A DNA stretch of 64,000 nucleotides from Beijerinckiaceae bacterium (GTDB taxonomy: Bacteria; Pseudomonadota; Alphaproteobacteria; Rhizobiales; Beijerinckiaceae), in contig CANJWR010000002.1 in assembly GCA_947478455.1 (NCBI GenBank), positions 1 to 64,000 of the forward strand. Reading direction: 5' to 3'. Both the position numbers and the translations under genes were made by a program. Below are positions 1 through 9,321 of this stretch, piece by piece. Under the pieces are notes generated by a model, which had not been told where the DNA came from, ran no database searches, and saw only the letters and a list, made by a program, of their open reading frames with translations. How positions within the stretch are numbered: position 1 is the stretch's first letter; each line of letters starts with the position of its first letter.

Positions 1-1
1 C

Positions 2-133
2 GGACTTCTGGAGGCCATCAACGGAAACGTCCAGGCCGCCAAACGCAAGGCAAAAGGCTATCGCAGCAAGCGCAACCTCAAGTTGATGGTCTACCTCATC
101 GCCGGAGGGGTGCTGGACACGCTACCCACATGA
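2..133 (+). mobile_element. C-terminal end of an ISL3-like family transposase (truncated by window edge)
   Basis: Frame-2 translation GLLEAINGNVQAAKRKAKGYRSKRNLKLMVYLIAGGVLDTLPT* resembles the ISL3/IS1001/IS204 transposase C-terminus (NGxxEAINxxxxxAKRxAxGYR). Confidence 0.75.
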
Positions 134-149
134 AACAGCGACGAGCCCT

Positions 150-431
150 TATGAGACGCAAAAGGTCATCCGCTACTCTTCGTTTGAGGACTATCATACT
201 CAATATCCCGATTGCTGCCAGGTTCGCTGGTACGGCCCGAAGGAAAGCCCCTATTGGCCCGAGCCTGACCTGTTCCAGCGTATCTCGGGCGATTACGGCT
301 TCGGTGTTTTTATCGAATACCGAAGCCTGCGTGAGCGCCCCGACGGCAGCCGCTACAACATTCGTTCCGTCACTTTGCGATATTTCACCAACTGCGGAAG
401 CGACTCGCCGCCTTATCTGAATGGCGGCTGA
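150..431 (+). pseudogene. 5'-truncated hypothetical protein fragment
   Basis: Frame 3 open to TGA at 429-431 (YETQKVIRYSSFEDYHTQYPDCCQVRWYGPKESPYWPEPDLFQRISGDYGFGVFIEYRSLRERPDGSRYNIRSVTLRYFTNCGSDSPPYLNGG*), with no plausible start codon; begins right at the putative IS end. Confidence 0.5.
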
Positions 432-509
432 GTGAGCGATACGCTGCGCACCTATGGAGTGTCGAAATGAACCTGCCATCATCTGCAGGAGATTTGATGG
501 GTCCTGAGC

Positions 510-887
510 CTAGGCCACAGCGCCGTAGATGAGGCGGTTCCCATCCGGATCGGTGACAGAGAACTCCCGCATCCCGTAGTCGTAAGTCTGAGGCGGCGCG
601 ACGACCAATGCGCCTCGACCGCTGAGTTCTGCAAAGGCTGCGTCGACGTCGCGCACGAAAATGCACATGCCGGTTTGCCCCGGCGCACGTTTGGCGACCT
701 GTTCGGCAGCGATGTGGATCGCCACATCGTCACGGCACAGACAGGCGTAGAAGGCGGGCTCGCCCCACATGAACTCGACGCCGAAGCCGAGCACGTCCCG
801 ATAATAGGCGAGGCCCACCTGAAAATCGCTGACGGGAATGACCGGAGCAGAGCCGGTCAACGTAGTCCCTGCCATTGAAGTCTTCAT
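510..887 (-). CDS. VOC family (glyoxalase/bleomycin-resistance-like) protein
   Basis: 125-aa ORF: PVSDFQVGLAYYRDVLGFGVEF...FSVTDPDGNRLIYG. Confidence 0.85.
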   Translation of the reverse strand: MKTSMAGTTLTGSAPVIPVSDFQVGLAYYRDVLGFGVEFMWGEPAFYACLCRDDVAIHIAAEQVAKRAPGQTGMCIFVRDVDAAFAELSGRGALVVAPPQTYDYGMREFSVTDPDGNRLIYGAVA

Positions 888-922
888 GAGCCCTCCTGCA
901 GAGTTAAAGCTCTGGCTTTCTT

Positions 923-1342
923 TCAGGCTTCGATATCGACGAACTTCTTCACCCAGATTTCCTGCGCCTTGCCGCCCTCGCGCACCATCAGGAAATGGCC
1001 CGTGATGCCTTCCGGCAAAATCCAGCGGCCATCGATTTCCTTCCCGTCGCTGCTGACGGAGCCGTCATAGACGACCACATGCTCCCAGCCGTCTGACCCG
1101 TCGTATTTCTTGGTAAAGCTCACATGCAGGGCGCGGCGCGCGCCGTCGATCATCGCGCAGGGTGTGGCTTTCGGGCGCATTTCGACCGCGCAGGTTTCCT
1201 GCGTCGTGCCGCTGATGAAATTGCCCGTGTCGATCAAAGTCGCCAGAAACGGCACCGGCTCATCGATGGTCTCATAGGAATAAAGACCTTGCCAGACGCC
1301 GGTGAGATTGACGTCCTGACCTTCGTTACGCGCATTGCTCAT
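923..1342 (-). CDS. hypothetical protein
   Basis: ORF with likely start MSNARNEGQDVNLTGVWQGLYSYE; the longer upstream extension is probably not translated. Confidence 0.6.
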   Translation of the reverse strand: MSNARNEGQDVNLTGVWQGLYSYETIDEPVPFLATLIDTGNFISGTTQETCAVEMRPKATPCAMIDGARRALHVSFTKKYDGSDGWEHVVVYDGSVSSDGKEIDGRWILPEGITGHFLMVREGGKAQEIWVKKFVDIEA

Positions 1343-1494
1343 CGGGGCGGCCTCCGGGCCAAGGTTTCTCACCCGAAGCAAATAGTCGCTCGGCGACGCT
1401 TTCGCCAGTAGCCCAGCACTCGACGTGTCGATGCAGGCTGGCGTAATATCAGTTATCCAAACAAGGCGGATCAACCCGGAGGAAACCAGAGCCC

Positions 1495-2442
1495 ATGTCG
1501 CTGCCCGAATTCACCCTCGTCACCCGCACCCAAGGCAATAACCGGGCTCTCAAGGAAGGAATCGTCAAGCCGAAGATGTTCGTGCCGAAGATCGTCGAGG
1601 TCGAGCCCCTGATTGCAGGCTTCCGGCGCATGGTGCGCGGCAATGAGTTCGACATCTGCGAAATGGCGATCACCACCTATATTTGCGCCAAGGAGCACGG
1701 CAAGCCCTTCACGGCGGTGCCGATTCCGCTGGTGCGCCAGTTCCATCACGGGGCCATCCAGATCAACACGAAGGCCGGCATCAAGTCGCCGAAGGATCTG
1801 GAAGGCAAGCGGGTCGGGGTCGCCCGCGGCTATACGGTCACCACAGGCGTATGGGCGCGCGCCGTCCTGAACGTGCAATACGGCGTGGATCTGAAGAAAG
1901 TCACATGGGTTCTGTCCGGCGACGAGCATGTGGCGGAATACAAGGCTCCTTCCAACGTCATCCCGATCGAGCCCGGCAAGAAAATGGAAGACATGCTGGC
2001 CTCGGGCGAACTGGTGGCGGCCATCGGGCTGGAGATGGAACATCCTGACGTCGGACCGCTGATCCCCAACGCGCAGGATGTCGGGCTGGCGACCATGAAG
2101 GCCAACGGTCATTATCCGATCAACCATCTGGTGGTGATCAAGGACGAACTGATTGCGAAACATCCGGGTCTGGCGACCGATGTTTTCAACGCCTTCGCCG
2201 AATCCAAGCGCCGCTATGTGGCGGATCTGCGCGCCGGCAAGGTCGAGAATCCGACCGCCTTCGACAAACTGCATCAGCGCGTGATGGACGCGACCGGCGC
2301 CGATCCCCTGCCCTACGGGCTTGAGCCCAACCGCAAGGTGATCGAGGAACTGGTCAACAATGCCTACATGCAGGGCATCATCACGAAGCCGGTGAAGCCC
2401 GAGGACGTGCTGGTTCCCGAGACATGGGGACTGGTGGGCTGA
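1495..2442 (+). CDS. 4,5-dihydroxyphthalate decarboxylase-like / periplasmic-binding-fold protein without signal peptide
   Basis: 315 aa; NEFDICEMAITTYI, GIKSPKDLEGKRVGVARGYTVTTGVWARAVLNVQYGV and PYGLEPNRKVIEELVNNAYMQGI resemble Pht5-type proteins; no N-terminal signal. Confidence 0.7.
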   Translation: MSLPEFTLVTRTQGNNRALKEGIVKPKMFVPKIVEVEPLIAGFRRMVRGNEFDICEMAITTYICAKEHGKPFTAVPIPLVRQFHHGAIQINTKAGIKSPKDLEGKRVGVARGYTVTTGVWARAVLNVQYGVDLKKVTWVLSGDEHVAEYKAPSNVIPIEPGKKMEDMLASGELVAAIGLEMEHPDVGPLIPNAQDVGLATMKANGHYPINHLVVIKDELIAKHPGLATDVFNAFAESKRRYVADLRAGKVENPTAFDKLHQRVMDATGADPLPYGLEPNRKVIEELVNNAYMQGIITKPVKPEDVLVPETWGLVG

Positions 2443-2584
2443 CGTTTTCCGGCCCGGGCGCAAAACTCGCCTGACTAGAACATGATGGCAGCGACATTGC
2501 ATCTTCGGTGCGGTTCGCTTCCAATGCTCATCATGCAAGCGACAAGGTCGACGCAAACGGCGTCGGCTCGAGAATGGAGATCGC

Positions 2585-3886
2585 GTGTCCCGGGAAAGCG
2601 GCTGGTCCAACATTTCGGAGGCGTTGAGCAACCGTAATTACCGGACCTATCAGGGTGGCCGCTTCCTCTCGCAGATCACCATCTGGATGTACAAGGTGGC
2701 GATCGGCTGGATCGTCTGGGATCTGACGCAATCAGCTGCGTGGCTGGGCGTTTTCGGGCTGCTTGATCAGGCGCCGGCCCTGTTTATCATGCCGATTGCC
2801 GGCGCGATGGCAGATCGCATGGACAGCCTGAAATTCATTCGCGTCACGCAGGTTATTCTGGTGGTTCAGGCGCTCGTGCTCAGCCTGCTGGTGGCGCTCG
2901 ATCTCGTCAATCTGGCCGTCCTGATCATTTTTTCGCTCACCTACGGAATCGTCAATGCGGCGCAACAGCCAGCAGGACAGTCGATCATTCCGCAATTGCT
3001 GTCGCGCCAGAACCTGACCGCCGCCTACGGGTTGAACTCTCTGTCGTTCAATATCTCGCGCTTCATCGGCCCCATGATCGCCGGCATCATCATCACCCAA
3101 TGGGGAACCGCGCCGGCGATTTTTTCCAACGCCATCGGGGCGACGATTTTTTCAGTCGCGCTTGTCTATACCCGCATCAACTACGCACTGCCGCAGCGCC
3201 CGCACGGTGCGTCGACCCATATGCTGCGCGATATTCAGGACGGCCTGCGCTATGCCCGTCGCCATCCGGGCATCGGGCCATCTATGGCGATTTTGACATC
3301 GCTGTCTGTGCTGCCTTTCACCATTGATCTTTTGCTGCCCAGTCTGGCGGACGGCGTTTACAAAGCGGGCGCCAACGGCCTCGCTTGGATGACGTCCGTG
3401 ATGGGCGTGGGAGCGATGGTGCAGGCCATCGTGATCGCCCGGCGCGGCCATATTGCGGGACTCACGGTAAATTTCGTCAGAGGAATTGCGGTGCTGGCCG
3501 TCGCGGTTGTGGCGCTGGCGTTCAGCCCCAACCTGTGGACTGCACTCATCTGCATTTTTGTGATCGGCTTCACCTCATCGCTCATTCGCGTGTCGGGAAT
3601 GACGTTGTTGCAATATGGCGTCGATGCCGACATGCGCGGGCGTGTGGCGAGCTTTTACTCGGTCATCAGCCACACAGGGCCCGCGGTGGCGTCACTGATC
3701 GTCGGACTGGCGGGCGACCGCTTCGGCCTGCCGCCGACACTGACGGTTATCGGCATTTTGACCTTTGCGATCTGGGCCTGGGGCGTTCGTCGCCAGAAAT
3801 CCATCGCGCATTCGCTTGAGCGCGAACCTCCCGAGACGATTCCAGCAATAAAAACGCCGCCCCGGCAGGCCGAGGCGGCTCAATAA
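2585..3886 (+). CDS. MFS transporter
   Basis: 433 aa, ~12 hydrophobic segments, MFS motifs (GAMADRMDSLKF, ADMRGRVASFYSV). Confidence 0.85.
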   Translation: MSRESGWSNISEALSNRNYRTYQGGRFLSQITIWMYKVAIGWIVWDLTQSAAWLGVFGLLDQAPALFIMPIAGAMADRMDSLKFIRVTQVILVVQALVLSLLVALDLVNLAVLIIFSLTYGIVNAAQQPAGQSIIPQLLSRQNLTAAYGLNSLSFNISRFIGPMIAGIIITQWGTAPAIFSNAIGATIFSVALVYTRINYALPQRPHGASTHMLRDIQDGLRYARRHPGIGPSMAILTSLSVLPFTIDLLLPSLADGVYKAGANGLAWMTSVMGVGAMVQAIVIARRGHIAGLTVNFVRGIAVLAVAVVALAFSPNLWTALICIFVIGFTSSLIRVSGMTLLQYGVDADMRGRVASFYSVISHTGPAVASLIVGLAGDRFGLPPTLTVIGILTFAIWAWGVRRQKSIAHSLEREPPETIPAIKTPPRQAEAAQ

Positions 3887-3915
3887 TTTCGTTCCTGTTG
3901 CGGCCGATTTTGCGT

Positions 3916-4764
3916 TCAGGGCTTTTGCAGGAATTCGACGAGACGCGGGATCGTGGCCTCTTCGGTCTGGGCCGCGACTGGCGCATCCCAATATTCCGAT
4001 TTCGGCAAGCATTCATGCAGGTAACGCGCCGCCGAGGTGGCGTGGGATGCGTCGTTGCCCGGCACAATATAGGCAGGGATGTCGCAACACAGCATGTCTT
4101 CCGGCTCCGGGCCGGGCGCGGTGTCGCGGTCGAACATGGTGCGGCCGAAACCAGCGACGATATACTTGTACTTCTCGACGTCGAGCTTTGCGTAGCTCTC
4201 CGCGAAAGCATCATCATGCTGCAGCACCGAGGCCCAAGGCCCGCCGCGCGGGTCGGCGCCGAACGGCTTCTTGCCTTCGCGGGCGAGCTTCACGACAGCC
4301 GCAATGCCCTCGCGCTGCACAAAACCCAGATGCTCGGCGAAACGCGCATGGCTCGACAGGCGATATTTCGCGCCGCCCACCGGCCAGTAGAGAATCATCT
4401 TCATAACGCGCTCGGGGTGCATGCAGCCAAACATCGCCACTGGCGAAACGCCCATGCAGCCGCCTATCAGATGGGCCTTTTCGATTTTCAGATGATCGAG
4501 AAGTCCGACGCCCTGACGGACGAAATCCGCATAACGCACACGCTCGACGCGCCCGCCCGAAAGGCCGCATTCGCGCCGGTCGAATGCTATGCAGGTGAAG
4601 TGCTTCTGCAGGTTTTCGAGCGGCTTGAACTTGGCGTAGATGCCCATGTTCGACCATTTTTCAATGGTCGCGTCGAATCCGCCGGGCGCATACATGAGCA
4701 GCGCCGGGCCGGAGCCGTGAACCTCGTAACGGGTCGAGATGCCGTCGATGATTGCGGTCGCCAT
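3916..4764 (-). CDS. alpha/beta hydrolase
   Basis: MATAIIDGISTRYEVHGSGPALLMYAPGGFDATIEKW...FDRRECGLSGG; start chosen at 4762-4764 because the longer ORF overlaps the upstream gene. Confidence 0.8.
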   Translation of the reverse strand: MATAIIDGISTRYEVHGSGPALLMYAPGGFDATIEKWSNMGIYAKFKPLENLQKHFTCIAFDRRECGLSGGRVERVRYADFVRQGVGLLDHLKIEKAHLIGGCMGVSPVAMFGCMHPERVMKMILYWPVGGAKYRLSSHARFAEHLGFVQREGIAAVVKLAREGKKPFGADPRGGPWASVLQHDDAFAESYAKLDVEKYKYIVAGFGRTMFDRDTAPGPEPEDMLCCDIPAYIVPGNDASHATSAARYLHECLPKSEYWDAPVAAQTEEATIPRLVEFLQKP

Positions 4765-4775
4765 TTGTGCTCCGA

Positions 4776-5588
4776 TCAGCCGAGGATCTGCTTGCCGGCG
4801 CGGGCGTCTGCAACGAGCGCCTTGAAGGCGTCGACCGTACCCTGTGCGGTGTTGAAATAGGTCTGCGTCTTGCTGTCGATCCACTTCTCGCCGTAGCCCA
4901 GCACTGTCTGCGCCAGACGCACGCGGCCGTCGAGCCACGGCCCGCCGCCGAAACCGCCGATCACTGGGATCTTCACCGCATCTACAACCGCTTTGCCGGC
5001 GACCGGGCCGGAATTGGTGAAGTCGAGCGCCACTGCGCCGGCCTCTTCGAGCATCTTGGCTTCTTCGACGAGCTTCTTCGCGGCCTCGGCGGTCGCCTGC
5101 GCGCCCGACGAATTCTGCGAGCTGTAGGGAATGCCGAAGCGGATCGCCGTCTGCGGCGTCAGGCCGAACTGCGCGAAGACCGGAATGCCGGCCTTGTTGA
5201 AGGCCCTTACGGCTTCGGGAAAATCAGCGGCCGCGTCGAGCTTGATCATGTCGGCGCCGCCTTCCTTCATGATGCGGACGGCCGCCTTGAGGGCGCTGTC
5301 GAGCCCTTCCTGCAGATAGCCGTAGGGCATGTCGCAAGAGACAAGAACGCGCGTTGCGCCGCGCCGCACGGCCTTGCAGCAGACGAGGATTTCGTCGAGC
5401 GTCACCTGCAGCGGATTGGTGTGACCCCAGAGATTTGCGCCGACGCTGTCGCCGATCGAGACGAAATCGACGCCGGCCATTTCGGCAAAACGGGTGGTCG
5501 GATAATCCCAGGCGACTACGCCGATGCTTTTCTTGCCTTCGCGCTTCATCTGCTGAAGCATCGGAATGGTGACGGCTTCCTCGGCCAT
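4776..5588 (-). CDS. PanB/PEP mutase-superfamily TIM-barrel protein (3-methyl-2-oxobutanoate hydroxymethyltransferase-like)
   Basis: TIPMLQQMKREGKKSIGVVAWDYPTTRFAEMAGVDFVSIGDSVGANLWGHTN, PanB-like signature. Confidence 0.75.
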   Translation of the reverse strand: MAEEAVTIPMLQQMKREGKKSIGVVAWDYPTTRFAEMAGVDFVSIGDSVGANLWGHTNPLQVTLDEILVCCKAVRRGATRVLVSCDMPYGYLQEGLDSALKAAVRIMKEGGADMIKLDAAADFPEAVRAFNKAGIPVFAQFGLTPQTAIRFGIPYSSQNSSGAQATAEAAKKLVEEAKMLEEAGAVALDFTNSGPVAGKAVVDAVKIPVIGGFGGGPWLDGRVRLAQTVLGYGEKWIDSKTQTYFNTAQGTVDAFKALVADARAGKQILG

Positions 5589-5723
5589 GGGTTTCCTCTA
5601 GCTGTGCGACGGGCCCGCTGGGGGCGCTGATTTGCGCCTCACTGGCCGCGCCGTGAGGACTTCTGGCTTTCTGCACCATCGCCGCAACAGGCGTCAATCG
5701 CCTGCGCACCCGGCAAAATGAAA

Positions 5724-5748
5724 CAGGGCCGCGTTTTGCGCGGCCCTG
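5724..5748 (-). terminator. intrinsic terminator of the OmpW-like gene
   Basis: CAGGGCCGCG-TTTT-(G)CGCGGCCCTG hairpin; minus-strand tail TTTCATTTT. Confidence 0.75.
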
Positions 5749-5773
5749 CAGTCGAATTCAGATCAGACAGATC

Positions 5774-6451
5774 CTAGAAGCGGTAGGTCACGCCCGCGCC
5801 GATGATCCACGGATTGATGCGCAGGTTGCCGGCAATCGCGCCAGCAGCGAGCTTCACGCGCGGCTCCATGAGGATCTTCTTGACGTCGACGTTGAAGCCC
5901 CAGTTCTGGTTGATCATGTAGTCGAAGCCGATCTGGCCGGCGACGCCCCACGAGTCAGAGATGCTGACCGGCGCAACGGCGGGGTTCTTGACGCTCGTAT
6001 TGAAGTAATGCGTCCAGTTGATGCCGACGCCGACGTAGGGCTTGAAGGCGCCGAAGTCGGTGAAATGATACTGCAGGGTCAGTGTCGGCGGCAGGGCGGT
6101 CGTCGAGACCAGATTGCCGAAGGCCGCAATGGTGCCGGTTGCCTTCACGGTGTGCGGGGTCACGCCGAGGATCAACTCAACTGCGAGATTCTTCGTGAAG
6201 AAGTAAGTGATGTCGAGTTCGGGAACGACAGACTTGCTGATGCCCAGACCATAGCCGGCCGGCAGGCCGGTGAAGTCACCGCCACCCTGCGGGAGCACGC
6301 CGAGAGCGCGGACACGAATCATCCACGGGCTCTGCGAGAAGGCGATCGGCGCCAGGGGCGACTTGGTGGAGGGAAGGTCGGCCGCCACGGCCGGCAGAGC
6401 GACGGAAGCGAGAAGAACAGCTGCGAAAGCGGAACGAATGGTCGTTTTCAT
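5774..6451 (-). CDS. ompW: OmpW family outer-membrane protein
   Basis: Signal peptide MKTTIRSAFAAVLLASVALPAVAA; beta-barrel pattern, LELILGVTPH-like segment, C-terminal GAGVTYRF. Confidence 0.85.
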   Translation of the reverse strand: MKTTIRSAFAAVLLASVALPAVAADLPSTKSPLAPIAFSQSPWMIRVRALGVLPQGGGDFTGLPAGYGLGISKSVVPELDITYFFTKNLAVELILGVTPHTVKATGTIAAFGNLVSTTALPPTLTLQYHFTDFGAFKPYVGVGINWTHYFNTSVKNPAVAPVSISDSWGVAGQIGFDYMINQNWGFNVDVKKILMEPRVKLAAGAIAGNLRINPWIIGAGVTYRF

Positions 6452-6541
6452 AAGAAGAGCCCCGGTTATTTTTAAATTCGGTCTGTGCGACGCAAGCGCC
6501 GCCGCCGTTTCGGAAACTGGACCTTGGGCTTCCGGAGAGTC

Positions 6542-6555
6542 TTGATCTTGATCAA
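6542..6555. promoter_or_regulatory. FNR/FixK-type palindrome
   Basis: TTGATCTTGATCAA exactly matches TTGAT-N4-ATCAA, ~90 bp upstream of the ompW start. Confidence 0.7.
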
Positions 6556-6614
6556 GCCCCAGCGCTGTCAACACAAGGGAAAGGATTGTGTGACGTTTAC
6601 GCCACAATCAGGTC

Positions 6615-7193
6615 TCAATGGGCGGCGAGCGCCAGATTGCACCACGAGCCCCGCGCCCTACCTTCGTAGGGACGCGCCATATCGGCGCCGAGCATGAGTG
6701 AAGCCAGATCGTCGGACTGCCCGTCCGCATAGGCGATCTCGACGCTAGCGACGACCCGCCCGAAAAACTTGTCCGATGCAATATTGTGCAGTCGCACAGC
6801 GCCGGACAACAGAAAATCTGCAAGCAAATCCTTCGCCGCGAGCGCCCGGCCTGCCTCATCGGCGCATTGAGCTTTCAACTCGGGCGCATCAATACCCCGG
6901 ATGCGAACGAGCGTGGCGATGTCCTGACCGAACCAGACGTGAATTGTCGCCTCAAATGTGTCGCCATCGACGACGCGCAACACATTCGCCCCATAGGGGC
7001 CGGCGATCGGCGTGCGCCGGGACTGCAGACTGGCGGACGTCTGATGAGACGGAACCGCGGGAATCGGCTTGAGCGCGCTGATCGGTACGGGCGCCGGGCT
7101 TTTGCCGAAATCCGGCACCAAACCGCCGCCGAGCATGATCGCCAACGCCGGAAGGGCGAGTCGCAAACTGACGAATGACAGGCGGCGAAGCAT
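6615..7193 (-). CDS. thermonuclease (SNase-like) family protein
   Basis: VLRVVDGDTFEATIHVW...VRIRGIDAPELKAQCADEAGRALAAKDLL. Confidence 0.9.
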   Translation of the reverse strand: MLRRLSFVSLRLALPALAIMLGGGLVPDFGKSPAPVPISALKPIPAVPSHQTSASLQSRRTPIAGPYGANVLRVVDGDTFEATIHVWFGQDIATLVRIRGIDAPELKAQCADEAGRALAAKDLLADFLLSGAVRLHNIASDKFFGRVVASVEIAYADGQSDDLASLMLGADMARPYEGRARGSWCNLALAAH

Positions 7194-7264
7194 GTCGGAA
7201 CACTGGCGCAAACGCGCCGGAATGTCAAATTATTCCTACTCGTCTAAATTGTATTCGGTTGTAT

Positions 7265-7474
7265 TCAGAAATCGCTGGTCAGCCCCTTCACTTCCCAGTC
7301 GCCATAGCGCACCGGGTCCAGCCCGCCCCGACCGTTGATTTCCTTCGGCTCAGCAGCGGCCGCCATCTCACGCTGCCGGCGACGTTCTGCGGCTTCCGCC
7401 AACGCCCGCTGAGCGGCCGGGCTCAATTCCCGGCGGGGCTCGACGGGCGCAACGCTTTCGGACTTATTTTCCAT
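7265..7474 (-). CDS. DUF1674 / SdhAF4-like protein
   Basis: C-terminus [25 protein letters not shown]. Confidence 0.85.
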   Translation of the reverse strand: MENKSESVAPVEPRRELSPAAQRALAEAAERRRQREMAAAAEPKEINGRGGLDPVRYGDWEVKGLTSDF

Positions 7475-7505
7475 CGGCTCCATGGCCTGCATCCGTGCTG
7501 TTGAT

Positions 7506-7535
7506 CTTGCGAAACATGGCATTCTGTCCCCACAT
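7506..7535 (+). promoter_or_regulatory. candidate RpoH (heat-shock sigma) promoter for htpX
   Basis: CTTGCG-N16-CCCCACAT upstream of htpX. Confidence 0.5.
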
Positions 7536-7599
7536 ATATGTCGCTGGCTTGGCTTTCCAGTCGGCGCGTCCTTTTGTTCCGGACGACGGGAGATCAAAA

Positions 7600-8538
7600 A
7601 TGAACATGATGCGGACCGCTCTCCTCCTTGCCGCCATGACGGCGCTGTTTGTGGTGGTCGGCGGCCTGTTGGGCGGCCAGAGCGGCATGATGATCGCGCT
7701 GCTGATCGCGGTCGGCACGAACCTCTTCGCCTGGTGGAACTCGGACAAGATGGCGCTCGCGGCGTCCGGAGCGCAGGAGGTCGACGCTACCAGCGCTCCC
7801 GAGTTGGTCGCGATGGTAGCCGAACTGGCAGGCCGCGCCGGCCTGCCCATGCCGCGCGTCTACGTTATCGAGAACGAGCAACCCAACGCCTTCGCCACGG
7901 GCCGCGACCCCGAGCATGCGGCGGTAGCGGTCCATACCGGCCTCATCAACATGCTCAACCGCGACGAAATCGCCGGCGTGATTGCGCACGAGCTGGCGCA
8001 TATCAAAAATCGTGACACGCTGACCATGACGATCACAGCATCGCTGGCGGGCGCGATTTCCTCTATCGCCCACTGGGGCATGTTCATGGGCGGCAATCGC
8101 GAACGGGGCGGGCTCGGGGTTGTCGGGTCGATTGCGGTCGCGATTCTCGCCCCGATGGCCGCCATGGTGGTGCAGATGGCCGTCAGCCGCGGCCGCGAAT
8201 ACGAGGCCGACCGCGCGGGCGCGCAGATCAGCGGCCAGCCGCTGGCGCTCGCCAGCGCGCTCGCCAAGATTTCAGGCGGCGTCGCGCATATTCCCAATGA
8301 AAACGCCGAGGCTCATCCGGCCATGGCGCATATGTTCATCATCAATCCGCTGACAGGCGGCGGCATGGACAATCTGTTCTCGACCCATCCCAATGTCGAA
8401 AACCGCATCGCAGCCCTGCAGCAACTGGCCAACGAAATGGGCAGCGGCGGCGCGCCGCGCGGCGGCGGCTTCCTCGGCGGCTCCGGCATTTCGGGCGGCG
8501 CAAGCGGAAGCCGCGCCCGCAAGGGGCCCTGGGGCTGA
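7600..8538 (+). CDS. htpX: zinc metalloprotease HtpX
   Basis: [12 protein letters not shown] zinc-binding motif, [27 protein letters not shown]-terminal TM segment. Confidence 0.95.
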   Translation: MNMMRTALLLAAMTALFVVVGGLLGGQSGMMIALLIAVGTNLFAWWNSDKMALAASGAQEVDATSAPELVAMVAELAGRAGLPMPRVYVIENEQPNAFATGRDPEHAAVAVHTGLINMLNRDEIAGVIAHELAHIKNRDTLTMTITASLAGAISSIAHWGMFMGGNRERGGLGVVGSIAVAILAPMAAMVVQMAVSRGREYEADRAGAQISGQPLALASALAKISGGVAHIPNENAEAHPAMAHMFIINPLTGGGMDNLFSTHPNVENRIAALQQLANEMGSGGAPRGGGFLGGSGISGGASGSRARKGPWG

Positions 8539-8553
8539 TCTGGACGAAAAAAC

Positions 8554-8580
8554 CCCGCCGTGTTGACGCACGGCGGGCGC
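8554..8580 (+). terminator. intrinsic terminator after htpX
   Basis: CCCGCCGTG-TTGACG-CACGGCGGG followed by CGCTTTCTTC. Confidence 0.7.
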
Positions 8581-8677
8581 TTTCTTCATCTACCGTTGCG
8601 TTTTGCTTCGTTGTTGCGACAGCTGCGACGCCCTAAGCTTGCCCGGAAGCGCAATTCTGCGCGGGGGGAAGCCGACG

Positions 8678-9319
8678 ATGGATATTGCGCTCTATTATGC
8701 GCCTGTGACCTGCGCTCTCGTTCCGTATGTGAATCTGACGGAAGCGGGAGCGACGTTCGAGGCGCGGCCCATCGACATGCGCAAGGGCGGGAACAAGACG
8801 CCGGATTATCTCATGCTCAATCCGCTGCACAAAATTCCCGTGCTGGTGGTGGACGGCAAGCCGCTGACCGAGAATGTCGCCATCCAGATCTGGATCGCCC
8901 GCAATTTCCCTGCTGCGAAATTACTGCCAGCCGATCCGTGGCAGGAAGTGAAAGCAATTTCGCTGCTGGCCTGGTGCGCCTCGGGCCTGCATCCGCATCT
9001 GTCGCGCTATAACGGGCCGAAGAAATATTGCGATGCACCCGATCCCGAAGCCGCCATCAGGCCGATCGCGCTCAAGATGGTTCTTGAGAATTTTCAGGTC
9101 GCCGAAGACCTGCTGGCGGGCCGCAAGTTCTTCTTCGATCATTACACGGCAGTGGACGCCTATTTCTTCTGGTGCTTCCGGCGCGCGTTACAGATGAACT
9201 TTGATCTGGAGAAGCTCCCGAATTGCCACAGGCATTTCGAACACCTGAACGCGCGCGCCAGCATCCAGAAGGTTCTGGCCTTCGAGCAGCAGGTGAAGAC
9301 GCAGTTCGGGCGGCCCTGA
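8678..9319 (+). CDS. glutathione S-transferase family protein
   Basis: MDIALYYAPVTCALVPYVNLTEAGATFEARPID...HKIPVLVVDGKPLTENVAIQIWIA. Confidence 0.9.
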   Translation: MDIALYYAPVTCALVPYVNLTEAGATFEARPIDMRKGGNKTPDYLMLNPLHKIPVLVVDGKPLTENVAIQIWIARNFPAAKLLPADPWQEVKAISLLAWCASGLHPHLSRYNGPKKYCDAPDPEAAIRPIALKMVLENFQVAEDLLAGRKFFFDHYTAVDAYFFWCFRRALQMNFDLEKLPNCHRHFEHLNARASIQKVLAFEQQVKTQFGRP

Positions 9320-9321
9320 AC

